Translations under genes and position numbers: made by a program
From: Dryomyza anilis
Taxonomy: Eukaryota; Arthropoda; Insecta; Diptera; Dryomyzidae
Assembly (NCBI GenBank): GCA_951804985.1
Contig: OX638136.1
Span: 5,025,852-5,089,851, forward strand
Direction of reading: 5' to 3'
DNA: 64,000 bases
The notes under the pieces: generated by a model
What the model was told of the DNA's origin: nothing
What the model saw: only the letters and a program-made list of their open reading frames with translations
Database searches by the model: none
In this document: one piece after another, positions 33,855 through 45,150 of the stretch
How the letters are laid out: every line of letters begins with the position of its first letter
How positions within the stretch are numbered: position 1 is the stretch's first letter

Positions 33855-36420
33855 TGTAAAGATAAATTCCGATCCATAATTTTTGAGTTTTTTCTTTAAT
33901 ATTTCTAATAACAAAAATCAGTTTATTACAATTTTTAAATTTTACACCGTTCTAAAATTACACCTTCATACATTCAAGATAAATCGGAATTACAAACAAA
34001 TCACTGTATTCACGGATGAAAACGGAAACACTTTCTTGCAAAAATCTTAAGTATAGTTCTTTTCCATCCAACTTTAATCGACAGCAGACGTCGAAAAAGA
34101 ACTTCTCGTAAATATTATTAAAATTATTTCCTGATATTCAAAGTGTTCGGAAAAACTTTTGAAACTATTGAATTTATTCAAATTGAGTAAATCATTTTGC
34201 TTGGTTTAACGAAAATATTACTAATCATTTAGTTGGTGAATTTCTGCAAAACGCAAAACATAGAAATTTTTTAATAAAATTCTGTATAGAAGACAGCCTT
34301 AAAATTTTGTGGTGGATGGAATTGTAAAGCAGGTTAATCTGAGTTACGGAATTATATCATTAAAATATTAAACTGGATTCGAAAAAACCAGAAGGAAATG
34401 CAACAATAAAATTATTATAGTATAGTCTTTTAATATGAATATTCTTATCATCGAAATTGGGGTACGCCTATTGCCTCACCTGTGGGCACCACAGATCTCG
34501 AAATCTTTAACTGCTCAGAGAGCAGAAGTTCGAAGATCAAGCAGAAAACAAGAATTTTCAACAATCACTACTGCGTCTATAAAAAAATAAAACAAAAATC
34601 TAACGGCTTGAGACAACCGTAGTCCAAAGCAACCAGTTTTGCATGCCTAAAGTCCATGAGTTTAGCTTATTGAAGTGACACGATAATACCGCTGGTCTTA
34701 CCATCATCAAAAATCAAAATAAAATAGAAACAAAAAAAACATATAAAAAAAAGAAAAAAAAAAAATAGAAAAAAAAAAACATATAAAAAAAAGAACTGAA
34801 TACAAACAAAAGATATTATAATTTTAGTAGAAAATTGGGGAAAATAAGTTAAAGTTCTCGTGAAATTATGGAAAGAAAAACTTCTTAAAGTACTACTAGT
34901 TATATAAAAAAAATATATATAAACTACAAAAAAAGGTAGTGGTGAAAAAAAAATATCTATGTATATAAAAGAAAAAAATATTGTTACGAAAAGAGGTAAT
35001 TTTCCCCACTGTGCAAGCATTCAACAATAATAAATGAGACGCAAGACAATTCAGCGCACTAAGCAATGTGTTAGAAAGAGACGGAAGATCATTCAGCGTA
35101 CTGAGCCATGTGCGAGAAAGAGATGGAAGATCAGCAGGTTAAAACACATGAGTTCGAATGAGATGCCAATAGCATGCGTCATTCACGAAACGAGTAGAAG
35201 GTTCTCGAAACAAGTCGAAGCTTGTCGAAACGTGTCGAACTGATGCCTGCAGTATATAAGGCCGCGCATCTGAGGCACTGTACTTCAGTAGTGATTGTAA
35301 AGTGGGCGAGTGCAGCTCGTGTTATAAATGTCAAGTTAAATTGTGGACATGCAGCAGTTGTTAGAATTTGTTATTAGTAAAGTTGTTTATTAAAGTGAAT
35401 TAATAAAGTTAATTGTTATAATTTAAACCAAACATAAGAGTGTTTTTATGTTGTACACAATCCAGCGACACGAACTCGTAGAACAGTTTTCCGTAGACTG
35501 AATTTTCGTAACAATATATATATTAATACATATAAAAGAAACCCCTTCCTTTACAAGTGAAATAATGTGATTTGAAAACTAAAGAAAACTACATAAGAAA
35601 AAAGAAATCACAATCAAAATTTTGTGCGAATTGGCAATTAAATAAGTGTATAAAAATATTCAAAATCCAAAAGAAAAAATATATAGAAAATATTTTAAAT
35701 AAAGAAAAAAAAAATAGAAATGACAATGTGAAAAAAAAGAAAAAGGTATAACCAAAAATAAGAAAATGAAAAAAATTATAAAATTCAACCTACATTACAT
35801 ACATTTGTGCAAACATCCACACCCCTAGAAATCGTGGTAAGTTCCTGATGTAAATTGAATGTATTTTTGTAATGTTGAATTAATCTGTTTGGCTCTCCAC
35901 GCACTGTTGCAAGCTCTGTTAATTAACATTTGGTTGATCGTAAAGTCTAACACCGGTAGCATGCACTCTCTATTTGGAGACTTCTGCTTTTTTTTTTTGC
36001 TTTAACAGTTGCTTTCATTGAGACTCAACGCGTTTTGTTCATGCATTCTACGTGAGTTAGGCTTTGCTTTGTTTATTTCATTTAAATTGCATATTTTTGT
36101 TTATGATGTCTGCAATGCTTATACTGCGTGAAAAGCCAAATTGATGAGACCCAAAAAAAATTAATTTCGCATTTATAATTTAATTTGAATATTTTTATAT
36201 TATCTAAAATAACGTTAAAATAAAATCTGGTTAAAACTCATTATTTCACTTCTTCCATTTTATCCCTCCAAAATAAAATAAATAAACCAAAAGTAATAAA
36301 ATTTACTATAATAAAATATAATAAAATCAAGGGTCCCGCCCAGGCTTCTAAATTTTTCAGAAACAACACTGTTCGATACATTTAACATCGGTATCCTAGA
36401 TTATCCTTGTGAACGTTAGA
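33855..36420 (+). repeat. Solo LTR of Osvaldo/Ulysses-like family (about 2 kb without nested insert)
   Basis: Starts TGTAAAGATAAATTCC and ends GAACGTTAGA (mutated from TTACA), flanked by GACG at 33,851-33,854 and 36,421-36,424. The empty site TATATGACGTTACC is present at 30,823. The right half (from about 34,656) parallels the 5' LTR at 37,013-39,248, except that 585 bp before GGGTCCCGCCCAGGC are missing here. The left 800 bp differ from that LTR. It contains a nested TGTTACG solo LTR. LTRs of about 2 kb are known for Ulysses. Confidence 0.7.
34982..35513 (+). repeat. Nested solo LTR of the TGTTACG gypsy family
   Basis: 532 bp, TGTTACGAAAAGAGG to GAATTTTCGTAACA, flanked by ATAT on each side. 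The parallel sequence at 37,715 (AAAAATATGTATATTAATAC) is uninterrupted, confirming the insertion and its likely 4-bp duplication. It is younger than the long LTR that hosts it. Confidence 0.9.
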
Positions 36421-37012
36421 GACGTTACCTCAATTCCCTTAGTTTTCAGTAATTTGTTGATGTTATGTTTAAATGTTGGCAAATTTATCTGCTTTTATAC
36501 CTGTTGGCTTAGCATTATTATATATTATAATCTCTTAATGATCATTCAATAAAGTAGGACTCCATCCTTTAAATAAATTAAAGAATGTTGTAATTTTTAA
36601 TAGTTATTTAATGAAATAATATGTAAATAGTTATTGGTATATATTTTTCTTTTGAAATTTATATTATTACTAACTTTTCATATGTTAAATTTAAAATAGT
36701 TATTACAGTTATTAATTATTCTATATAAATTAAATAAAAGTAAATATTTTAAATTATTTACAGGTTTCTTTTACATTTGGTTTTTGGTTACATATACATA
36801 TTTTTTCATAGTTTTAAACAAAAATCCCAACTGATGATTCCATTGGCAATGGAAGAAACACGATTATTGGGAAGGCCCGTCTTTGTATTATATTTATATG
36901 ACATATGTAAAAATATGTTTGAAATGTTTTTTGATATAAATATACTTGGGGTTTGAGGACTTTAGGACCACATGGTTTTTTGGTTTTATTTTTGGTTAGG
37001 TAGGTTACAATC
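36421..37012 (+). repeat. AT-rich macrosatellite unit 4, right part with deletions
   Basis: Resumes at GACGTTACCTCAATTCCC and carries several unit landmarks in order (CCCAACTGATGATTCCATTG, GGACCACATGGTTTTTTGG), but with large internal deletions. Ends at GGTTACAATC where the next LTR begins. Confidence 0.8.
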
Positions 37013-39248
37013 TGTAATGGACAATTTCTTGTAATATGTTGTAAAACATTTATTTTTTATTTCATTCTTAAAACCCTGAGCGAGTACATTTTAGTTGCAC
37101 ACGATTAACCCGTAACCGCTTTATGTGGCAAATCTAAATACTCATTGAGTGGGAAGTATTTATTTTTATGTCGATCATACCGACATTAAATTGACGTACA
37201 ATTAATATAATACCGTCAGTTACCCTTTTATCAGGTGACAGTTTCTAAAAATCCGATCGGTTATATAACTAACAACGAATTATTTTCTGCAAAAACAGAT
37301 TTTAGAAGTTGTATTTCTTTATACCTTTTTGTAAAATTATATAAATAAAAGTATTCAGATCATTATTATGCATAGTAGTTATACCTTATCTAACGTAGAG
37401 TACTCGCATTGTACCTTTTTTGACCCATCAGTCCATCAGTTTAGCTTATTCAAGTGACACGATAATACCGATGGTCTTAACATCATCAAAAATCAAAATA
37501 AAATAGAAAAAAATATATAAAAAAAAGAACTGAGAAAAAAAACAAAAGATATTATAATTTTAGTAGTAAAATTGGGGAAAATAAGTTAAAGTTCTCGTGA
37601 AATTATGGAAAGAAAAACTTTTTAAAGTACCACTAGTTATATAAAAAAGTATATATATATAAACTACAAAAAAAGGTAGTGGTGAAAAAAAAAACTATAT
37701 ATATATAAAAGATAAAAATATGTATATTAATACATATAAAAATAAAAAAATCCCCGAAACCCCTTCCCTAACAAGTGAAATAAAGTGATGTTAAACCTAA
37801 AGAAAACTACATAAGAAAAAAGAAAACACAATCAAAATATTGTGCGAATTGGCAATTAAATAAGTATATAAAAATATTCAAAATCCAAAAGAAAAAATAT
37901 ATAAAAAATATTTTAAGTAAACAAAAAAAATAGAAATGACAATGTGAAAAAAAAAGAAAAAGGTATAACCAAAAATAAGAAAATATAAAAAATTATAAAA
38001 TTCAACCTACATTACAAATATTTTTGCAAACATCCACACCCCTAGTTCATTGGAAGGCCTTTCAACCGGATCAGGAAATCGTGGTAAGTTCCTGTTGTAA
38101 ATTGAATATATTTGTGTAATGTTGAATTGATCTGTTTGGCTCTCCACGCACTGTTGCAAGCTCTGTTAATTAACATTTGGTTGATCGTAAAGTCTAACAC
38201 TGGTAGCATGCACTCATTCTCTACTTGGAGACTTTTGTTTTTTTTTGCTTTAACAGTTGCTTTTATTGCGACTCAATGCGTTTTGATCATGCTTTCTACG
38301 TTTGGCTTTGTTTATTTTATTTAAATTGTATATTTTTATTTATGATGTCTGCAATGCTTATACTGCGTGAAAAGCCAAATTGATGAGCCCCAAAATATAT
38401 TAATATCGCATTTATAATTTAATTTGACTATTTTTATATTTCTAAAATAACGTTAAAATAAAATCTAGTTAAAACTCATTATTTCACTTCTTTCATTTTA
38501 TCCCTCCAAAATAAAATAAATAAACCAAAAGTAATAAAATTTACTATAAAAAAATATAATAAAATCAAATACACCACTACCAGTTCAACGATATAGCCCA
38601 TAGATGCGTTATTTTTAGAATAAAATTTACATTAAAATAAAAAAAAAATTGATTAATTTTTATTAAGCTAAATTTAATATCTGTTTATACGCTATGATTA
38701 ACAAGAAATATTATATTGTTTATTGAAGTAATACATACAATTAAAATGAATTGCTAAACTTTTGTATTTTTCCTTGAGGTAATGGGTTAGTTTTTTTTTT
38801 GTTTTGTCATGGGATTCTATATAAAATTATGGTGCTCTATAGAATCATGTATGGGTGGGTCATGAGGCACATATTTGCAGTATGACTGTTAGATAAAGAC
38901 ATACAGTTTATGGATATCCTTATATTTATTTTACATCTGTTTTATTTATTAAATTTTTGTGACCTGGTTTTTTTTCCTTGGCTGGGATAGCTTCCGTAAA
39001 TGGGTCAATATTGGTCTATAGCTAATTTATATTGGCTACTTGCTCAATTTGTATTGTTTTATTTTTTTAGGGACTCTATATATTTTATGTCCCCTGGAAC
39101 TGCGGGAGAGAATTTGCCATGAGTCCCCCCCAGCCGACTGCTTGCTAGCTTATTTTAAGGGTCCCGCCCAGGCTTCTAAATTCTCCAGAAACAACACTGT
39201 TCCATACATTTAACAACGGTATCCTAGATTGTGCTTCTGAACGTTACA
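37013..39248 (+). repeat. 5' LTR of Osvaldo/Ulysses-like retrotransposon (2.24 kb)
   Basis: Starts TGTAATGGACAATTTC where macrosatellite text breaks off and ends TCTGAACGTTACA, giving TGTAA/TTACA ends, followed four bases later by a PBS. Unusually long for an LTR. It shares its 3' two thirds with the solo LTR at 33,855-36,420 but not the first 0.4 kb. No usable ORF inside; the open frame 38,112-38,324 is chance. Confidence 0.75.
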
Positions 39249-39252
39249 TAAA

Positions 39253-39270
39253 TGGCGCCCAACGTAGGGC
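39253..39270 (+). other. Primer binding site, tRNA-Lys type
   Basis: TGGCGCCCAACGTAGGGC differs in one base from the classical lysine-tRNA primer site. Osvaldo and Ulysses elements are known to use this primer, unlike most insect gypsy elements. Confidence 0.85.
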
Positions 39271-39329
39271 ATAAAAAGTTATTAGGTTTCTTAATAAAAT
39301 TTTGTTCTTCAAAATGAGCTGTATGTAGT

Positions 39330-39934
39330 AATGTACAAGTTTTGTTAACTGGAAAAGCTCATGATTGGTATTGGCGCTATCATAAACAGATTGATCGAAT
39401 CCAATGGTCATAATTTTGTTCAGCATTAAAATATGAATTCAAGGATTTTAGATCGAATTTTGATCTCCGCGAGGATATCAGGAATAGAAAACAAAAGCCC
39501 ACTGTATCTTTCGAATCTTTGAGATTATAACTCGGAACCTTCGTCACGAGCTATTGTATGTACCGATACACTCAATTGCACATTTGAGAAAATTGTGTAC
39601 AATGAGAGAGCAACTGTTAAGTGAGGATAGAAATTTACAAAATAATTATCATATAAGACGCAATATATCTGCAATAGATGACAATTCTAACTCCTGCGGA
39701 AACCTTGAGAATGAACCCGAAGAACACTCTATAGATGCCGTTCGCACTTTTAAGTTTTGGAATTGTGATGACGAAGGACACCACTGGGAAGATTGTCTGC
39801 GGGAGAAGAAAATCTTTTGTTATGGTTGCGGGACACCAAACGTCTATAAGCCCCACTGTGAAAAATTTGCTCTTAGGAAATCGGAAAACGGTCTAAAAGT
39901 TGCTTTCTTAAACTCCAGATTGCAACCGAAATAA
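39330..39934 (+). pseudogene. Osvaldo/Ulysses-like gag, C-terminal part
   Basis: Segments VLLTGKAHDWYWRYHKQIDR, YEFKDFRSNFDLREDIRNRK and LLYVPIHSIAHLRKLCTMRE, then two zinc-knuckle-like motifs: FWNCDDEGHHWEDC (first Cys replaced by Phe) and CYGCGTPNVYKPHC (Tyr at the His position). The same pair occurs on the minus strand near 58,800. The gag N-terminus is missing, as little space remains after the PBS. Frameshifts are present around 39,400 and 39,530. Confidence 0.7.
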
Positions 39935-40241
39935 ATAATAATATTTCGGGAAACCATAGCGAAGCTAATTTACCGGCTACTTCACATGCTAAAAATATTA
40001 ATAATACAGCATTTAAAAATGAAATATAAAATGAACAGAATATACAAATTTTAAAACGCGAATCTCTAGATATGAAGAAAATATTATATCCGCTAATTCC
40101 ATATCACATACGCCTACAAAACTACCTTGAAGCTAAAATTTTTTTTGTGATTTTTCTATAAGCCCCCAAAAAAAAATTAAAAGATCAACATCAAGATTAT
40201 GAAAGTTTTGAAAAACTCTTAGGAATAAAAAAAAACATTTA

Positions 40242-40755
40242 GTGTCAGCAATAATTTGTAACCAACAAGACATGCGATTTTATGCAGAAGTCAAGTTTCT
40301 TGATTTTAACGAACTAGGTTTACTTGATACTGGCGCAAGTATTAGTTGCGTGGGTTCGTCTCTTGCGCTAGAAAATTTTTCCAAATTTCCACAATATAGG
40401 AAAATCCAATCACAAGTTAAAACTGCTGATAGATATCCACAACATGTTTTAGGTTATATAATAGTTGAACTTACTTATATAAATTAAGTTAAAAAAATAA
40501 AATTATATATCAATCAATCGATTTTTTAGCGATTAATTCTTGGTGTAGATTTCTGGAAACTTTTTAATATAGCCCCAGGAGTTATATCGTCCCGGTCCGT
40601 CCGCAGTACGTCCAGGCTTGACAAGAAAATTGATGATAAGTTATATCCATTGTCCGCAATACAGTCCCAGCAACTTGATGCAGTAAAAATGTTATTCCCA
40701 AACTATGAAGTACAAGGTCTTGGTAGAACAAAATTGATAATCAAACACGGATCTT
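40242..40755 (+). pseudogene. Osvaldo/Ulysses-like protease and start of RT linker (truncated)
   Basis: Aspartic protease motif LLDTGASISCVGSSLA (40,321 onward), then LGVDFWKLFNIAPG and MLFPNYEVQGLGRTKLIIKH in later frames, parallel to the minus-strand element around 58,000-58,270. Ends abruptly at 40,755 where a dispersed repeat begins. No RT follows. Stops at 40,485 and a frameshift near 40,530 break it. Confidence 0.65.
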
Positions 40756-40759
40756 CGAT

Positions 40760-41072
40760 CGAAAACTTAAGTTTGGTAACATGTGTACCAAACTTAAGTT
40801 TAAAAAAATCAAATTCAAATATTTTGTATTTTTGGTTTTGAAATATGCTAACTTGAAAAGTGAAAATAATCATTAAAAATACATTGTGTATATCTGAAGT
40901 AGTTTTCAACGAGATGTCGGTATTGATCACCTTTAATATAATACACAAATTGAATTTTGTTTCCAAAGGGTACTGAGATATGTACACCTTCCTAAAATCT
41001 TCAAACTATCTCCTCTGTTTGGGTCCAAGGCTAAATTAGGGCGCGGTCGGACTTGTCGTACCCTAGATAAAT
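40760..41072. repeat. Dispersed 310-bp repeat, copy 1, with palindromic end
   Basis: From AAACTTAAGTTTGG to CCCTAGATAAATCGAAAACT it matches 43,133-43,440. This copy opens with a 16-bp perfect inverted repeat (40,763-40,778 and 40,786-40,801) whose arms each contain AAACTTAAGTTT. No coding potential. Could be one end of an unidentified non-autonomous element. Confidence 0.7.
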
Positions 41073-41704
41073 CGAAAACTATATACTACCTATATGAACA
41101 TTAGACTAATTCAAAAACAAAAAATCTTAAAATGTTTCGCTCCGCGTTGATTTTCTGAAACTAGGACCTCTAAAACTGAGAAGAAGCTTTAAAAACAATA
41201 AAAAAAAGTGATCCTGTGATATTGCGCATAGACCTTAAATGTAATTTTTAAGCTTTTAACGACTATTTTCAATAAAATTATTGTTACTCCAAGTATAAAA
41301 AGATATCTCTCAATTTTAATTTTTTATTTAATTCACTAAAATCACTGAAATTATGATTTTTTAAACAATAATTGTTCAGTTAACCGTTAAAATTTCATGA
41401 CTTGCCAAACACGAAAAATGTCGACTTTTTTTTTACTATAGTGATCTTAACGGTCGAAATTTTTCTAATTTTATTCTAATAAGTTTAAGATACCATTTTT
41501 GTATTATTGCACATACAATTATCTTTAAAATGTTATGTAACTCTTATATTTTTAGGCATCGTATAATTCGAATTATGGTAGTAAATTTTAATAATTTCTA
41601 CTCCTTGTTGGCTCGTATATCTTTCCATCATGAAATGGCAAACCTTACTGAAGAGAAATGTCGAAAGAGCAGCATCGTTTGCTGTCCCTGTCGCTCTACT
41701 TTTG
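41073..41704. other. AT-rich spacer, no recognised feature
   Basis: No ORF beyond chance length and no repeat match inside the window that I can see. Confidence 0.5.
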
Positions 41705-41776
41705 TAAAAATGTTATTCTCAAACTATGAAGTACAAGGTCTTGGTAGAACCAATCTTATAATCAAGCGCGGATCCA
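41705..41776 (+). pseudogene. Second scrap of Osvaldo/Ulysses-like pol
   Basis: Encodes VKMLFSNYEVQGLGRTNLII, a near copy of the end of the fragment at 40,685-40,755, and stops at the same place (GCGGATC versus ACGGATC). The 0.95 kb between the two copies contains the 310-bp repeat, so a target-site-like or slippage duplication is possible. Confidence 0.65.
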
Positions 41777-43132
41777 AGGGGGTGGCGAGGGGGGCAATCT
41801 CGCCCCCCAAAAAAGGCGAACTTTTGAATTTTTCAAACAAATTTTGAAAAAAACACAACATGAAAAATGCGCCTAATATTTAATATTTTGCGCCTTTTTA
41901 AAAGTGCGGAAACTATAGAGAAAGGCGAAAAATTTGCAAAAAATCATAAAATTGCAAATTTTCCCTCTACAGAAGGGCGACAAATGTTCAAAAAAGCATA
42001 AAATTGCAAATCTGCCTAATTTACAAAATTTTTGCGCCTCTATAGAAGGGCTATAGAGAAAGGCGCAAAATTTCAAAAAAGCATAAAATTACAAATGCGC
42101 TTATTTTTAGGGCTGGGTCGAGGTAGCTTAGAAACATTTTTTCGAAATATTTTCAAAAGAGATAGACGGAGTTTCTATCGCAAAATGTTTGCCGGAACCC
42201 AAAATATGCCGTGAATCTGTCATAAAAATTCCACAAAATTTTACAACCTGCTATACACTTCCCAAAATATTCCCTTTATCTGTGTGTTGGCCGGAAATAT
42301 ACCCTAAATATTCCTGAAATATGACACACATTTTGTCTCGGTGTATCAATATTAAATTGAATTTAAACATTATAGGCGCATAACCATAGGTAATTATAAG
42401 ACAACTTTAATAATTCAATTTACAAAAAATTCGACTTTTATAGAATTTTTGTATCAAAAGATGATTTTGAATTTAAATTTTACTTTAAATTGTCTATACT
42501 AATGCGCCATAGTTTTTACAAAATATATATATTTTTTTGTTTATCTTCGTTGTACAACTATAAGTCCAAATAGCATTTTTGATAAAAATTCGACAATTTA
42601 TAGTTTTAGAGGTGTTGGTGTATTTTTCATAATTAAAAATCAAATATTCACAAAATATAGTTTTTAAGTATGTCCAATCGGCATCCTTGTTTTCCTCTTC
42701 ATCCTTGTTTTCCTCTTCAACAACATTTTGGTTTTCCGTACTGTTTGAGATACCCCTTGAAGATTTGAAAAATCTGAAAATTTTACTTTTTTTAGCTTAT
42801 GGATTTTTGCGTTTATAAATTTAGTTCAAAATATATATAGTGATTTTTAATAACTTTTTTCTTTAAAACTAGTTTACTTAGAAAAACCATGATTATTCGA
42901 TTAGAAAGGTAACAAATGTATATATCTGAAAATGCAATAAATTCGATATTGAAACAAAAATTATTTGATGACTTTTAGTTCTATAACGACGATTTATAAT
43001 CCGATTTTAACGTTTTTAGTATTTTTGAAATTTAAAAAAAAACTGTTAGAAATTAATTTAATACTTGGTCAAGTAACTATTACATTTTACTTCTTGAATA
43101 AATGGTATAAAAAACTAGGTTAAATGTAAAAC
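41777..43132. other. G/C-hairpin followed by AT-rich low-complexity DNA
   Basis: At 41,782-41,815 the sequence GGCGAGGGGGGCAATCTCGCC forms a strong hairpin. Between 41,860 and 42,100 a diverged tandem pattern repeats GCATAAAATTGCAAAT-like text with GCGCC and AGAAGGGC motifs (about three copies). From 42,200 to 43,132 I see only AT-rich DNA. Confidence 0.45.
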
Positions 43133-43440
43133 TTAAGTTTGGTACAAATGTTATACTTACACAAAAATCAAATTCAAATATTTGGTATTTTTGGTTTTGA
43201 AATATGCTGACTTGAAAAGTGAAAATAATCATTAAAAACACATTGTGTATATCTGAAGTAGTTTTCAAACGAGATGTCGGTATTGATCACCTTTAATTTA
43301 ATACACAAATTGAATTTTGCTTCCAAAGGGTACTGAGATATGTACACCTTCCTAAAATATTCAAACTATCCCCTCTGTTTGGGTCCAAGGCTAAATTAGG
43401 GCGCGGTTGGACTTGTCGTACCCTAGATAAATCGAAAACT
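43133..43440. repeat. Dispersed 310-bp repeat, copy 2
   Basis: Matches 40,770-41,072 closely after the first 40 bases; both copies end at TAAATCGAAAACT. It lacks the perfect inverted repeat seen at the start of copy 1. The following 170 bases to the hAT-like element have no recognised feature. Confidence 0.7.
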
Positions 43441-43685
43441 TGAATCGCCCTTGAACACCAGAACACGTGGAAGGGCTAGCTTTCAATTGCCCCGCAGGAT
43501 CTATGAGACCTTATGTGCACTGGTTATAATAAGACCAGTTGGTAAAATTTCTAAAAACTATTCTTTTTTATGTAATTGGCGAAATTTGGAAAACATGCTT
43601 TAAATATGTTTGAAACAGGGACCGTAAATAACGGTTATTCTTATTTTTTTTAATGAAAAAAATCAACGTGTTATAAAATAGGTAT

Positions 43686-44324
43686 CAGTGTAGGGCATTA
43701 TTGAATAAATTTTTATTGAAATAAATGATAACAAATACTTTTTTATTTGTATTTTTTACTTTTCGTTCAAATATCAAATTTTTATCTTTCATCTTTTTAT
43801 TTGACGAGACAAATAAATTATTTGTTATTTGTTAATTAAAATAAATTTATTTGAAATGTAAAATGAAGCAATAAATAAAAACAAAATTTGAAAATTATGT
43901 TCCAAATGATCGCCATGAGAATTCGTGCCATCATTATTGGAGTTAAATATACCAACAATAATAATAATTGTAATAGTTCACGCTCGGCTCAGAGCTTTTC
44001 GTGGGCAGTGTGGTTTGCCATTGTCTGCCGAGAGGTAGAGCGGTATATAAACATGATTTTTATGAAAAGATGTTAGTCCCAGCCATTGCAAATATCCTTA
44101 AAAAGTACGTGGTTTTTAATTCACATTTTAATAAAATATTTGAAAACAAAATCATTTGTATTTTTATTTGAACTTTTCAAATAACGAATAAAAAGATAAC
44201 AAATAAATTTAATTTATTTGTTATTTGAAATACAAATAAATCAAAAATTATTTGTCACTCAAAATAAAAATAAATGAAAGTTATTTGATATTTTTTTATT
44301 TGAAATAATTTTTGCCCTACACTG
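43686..44324. mobile_element. hAT-type MITE nested in the foldback element
   Basis: Ends CAGTGTAGGGCA and TGCCCTACACTG are perfect 12-bp inverted repeats, flanked by ATAGGTAT at 43,678-43,685 and 44,325-44,332. The interior is AT-rich (ATTTGTTATTTG-like) and includes a degenerate SINE piece. 639 bp, no ORF. Confidence 0.9.
43985..44095 (-). repeat. Degenerate tRNA-SINE body fragment
   Basis: TTGCCATTGTCTGCCGAGAG, GGTAGAGCGGTATA and ATGAAAAGATGTTAGTCCCAG match the body of the SINE at 4948-5265 on the minus strand. The tRNA head is missing. Confidence 0.65.
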
Positions 44325-44744
44325 ATAGGTATGCAATTTTTAAGAATGCAGAATCAATTATTTTCGCATGCAGAATTGATATTTGATGTGATTTTTATTT
44401 TTTGATTTTTACGGCAAAAAATCAAAAAATCAAAAAATAACGATTATTTTTAATTTTTATGTTTGCTTGCTCAGCAATAAAAATCAAATTTAAATTTTAA
44501 CTTTAAAAAATCAAAAATATAAATTAAAATTTTTTTTTTTTGCCCAAGAATAACGATTTTTTTTTTGATTTATACTTTTTTACTCAAAAATAAAAATTAG
44601 GGTGCGGGGCGTTGTGCTTAATTTGTTGTGCAGCAAAAATAATGTTCTTGCGATGGAAACGATAGACTATAAAACTAATTTGGGTGACGTTAGTGAACAG
44701 TTTCGAGGGCTCACGTGTTAGTGGTCAGCGTTACTAATATTAAT

Positions 44745-44955
44745 TTGGCCGAGCTGTGTGTTTTATATTTGTACGCAAAGTGGTTAATGCCGTTAATTCA
44801 TGGTTAATGTATGTTAGTTGTTTTACTCTCGTAGGTTACCAAGACGTAGCGAAGTAATAATAATTTTTATTTTTGATGTTGACAGTCGCTGGTATAGAAT
44901 CGGGGACTTTTTAGCTCATGGTCCAACGCACAAACCAATCGAGCCACCGACGCTA
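44745..44955 (-). repeat. Degenerate tRNA-derived SINE
   Basis: The minus-strand head near 44,955 resembles the SINE (TGGTCCAACGCACAAACCAA on plus, with box B region GTATAGAATCGGGGACTTTT), and the body (GCCGAGCTGTGTGTTTTATA, TTTGTACGCAAAGTGG) follows. Much diverged. Confidence 0.6.
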
Positions 44956-44974
44956 CTACCAAAACAGATTTACC

Positions 44975-45150
44975 CAAGGAAGTTCCAATGACGCACTCGG
45001 ATGCTTTTATAATCCCACTGGAACTGATTCACCCAAAAGAAGTTCCAAGGACGCACTCGGGTGCTTTTCTGGAACCGATTCTCCCAACAAAGTTCCAATG
45101 ACGGACTTGGGTGCTTTTGTAATCCCACTGGAACAGATTCACCTAAAAAT
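44975..45150. repeat. Minisatellite of about 60 bp, three units
   Basis: AAGTTCCAATGACGCACTCG is repeated as AAGTTCCAAGGACGCACTCG and AAGTTCCAATGACGGACTTG, each followed by GGATGCTTTT- or GGGTGCTTTT-like text and GGAAC(T/C)GATTC. The open frame across it is a by-product of the repeat. Confidence 0.85.

Noticed and set aside
34667..35020. 117-codon minus-strand Phe/Tyr-rich ORF
   Set aside because: It arises from A-rich runs inside a long LTR and is cut by the nested LTR; no motif.
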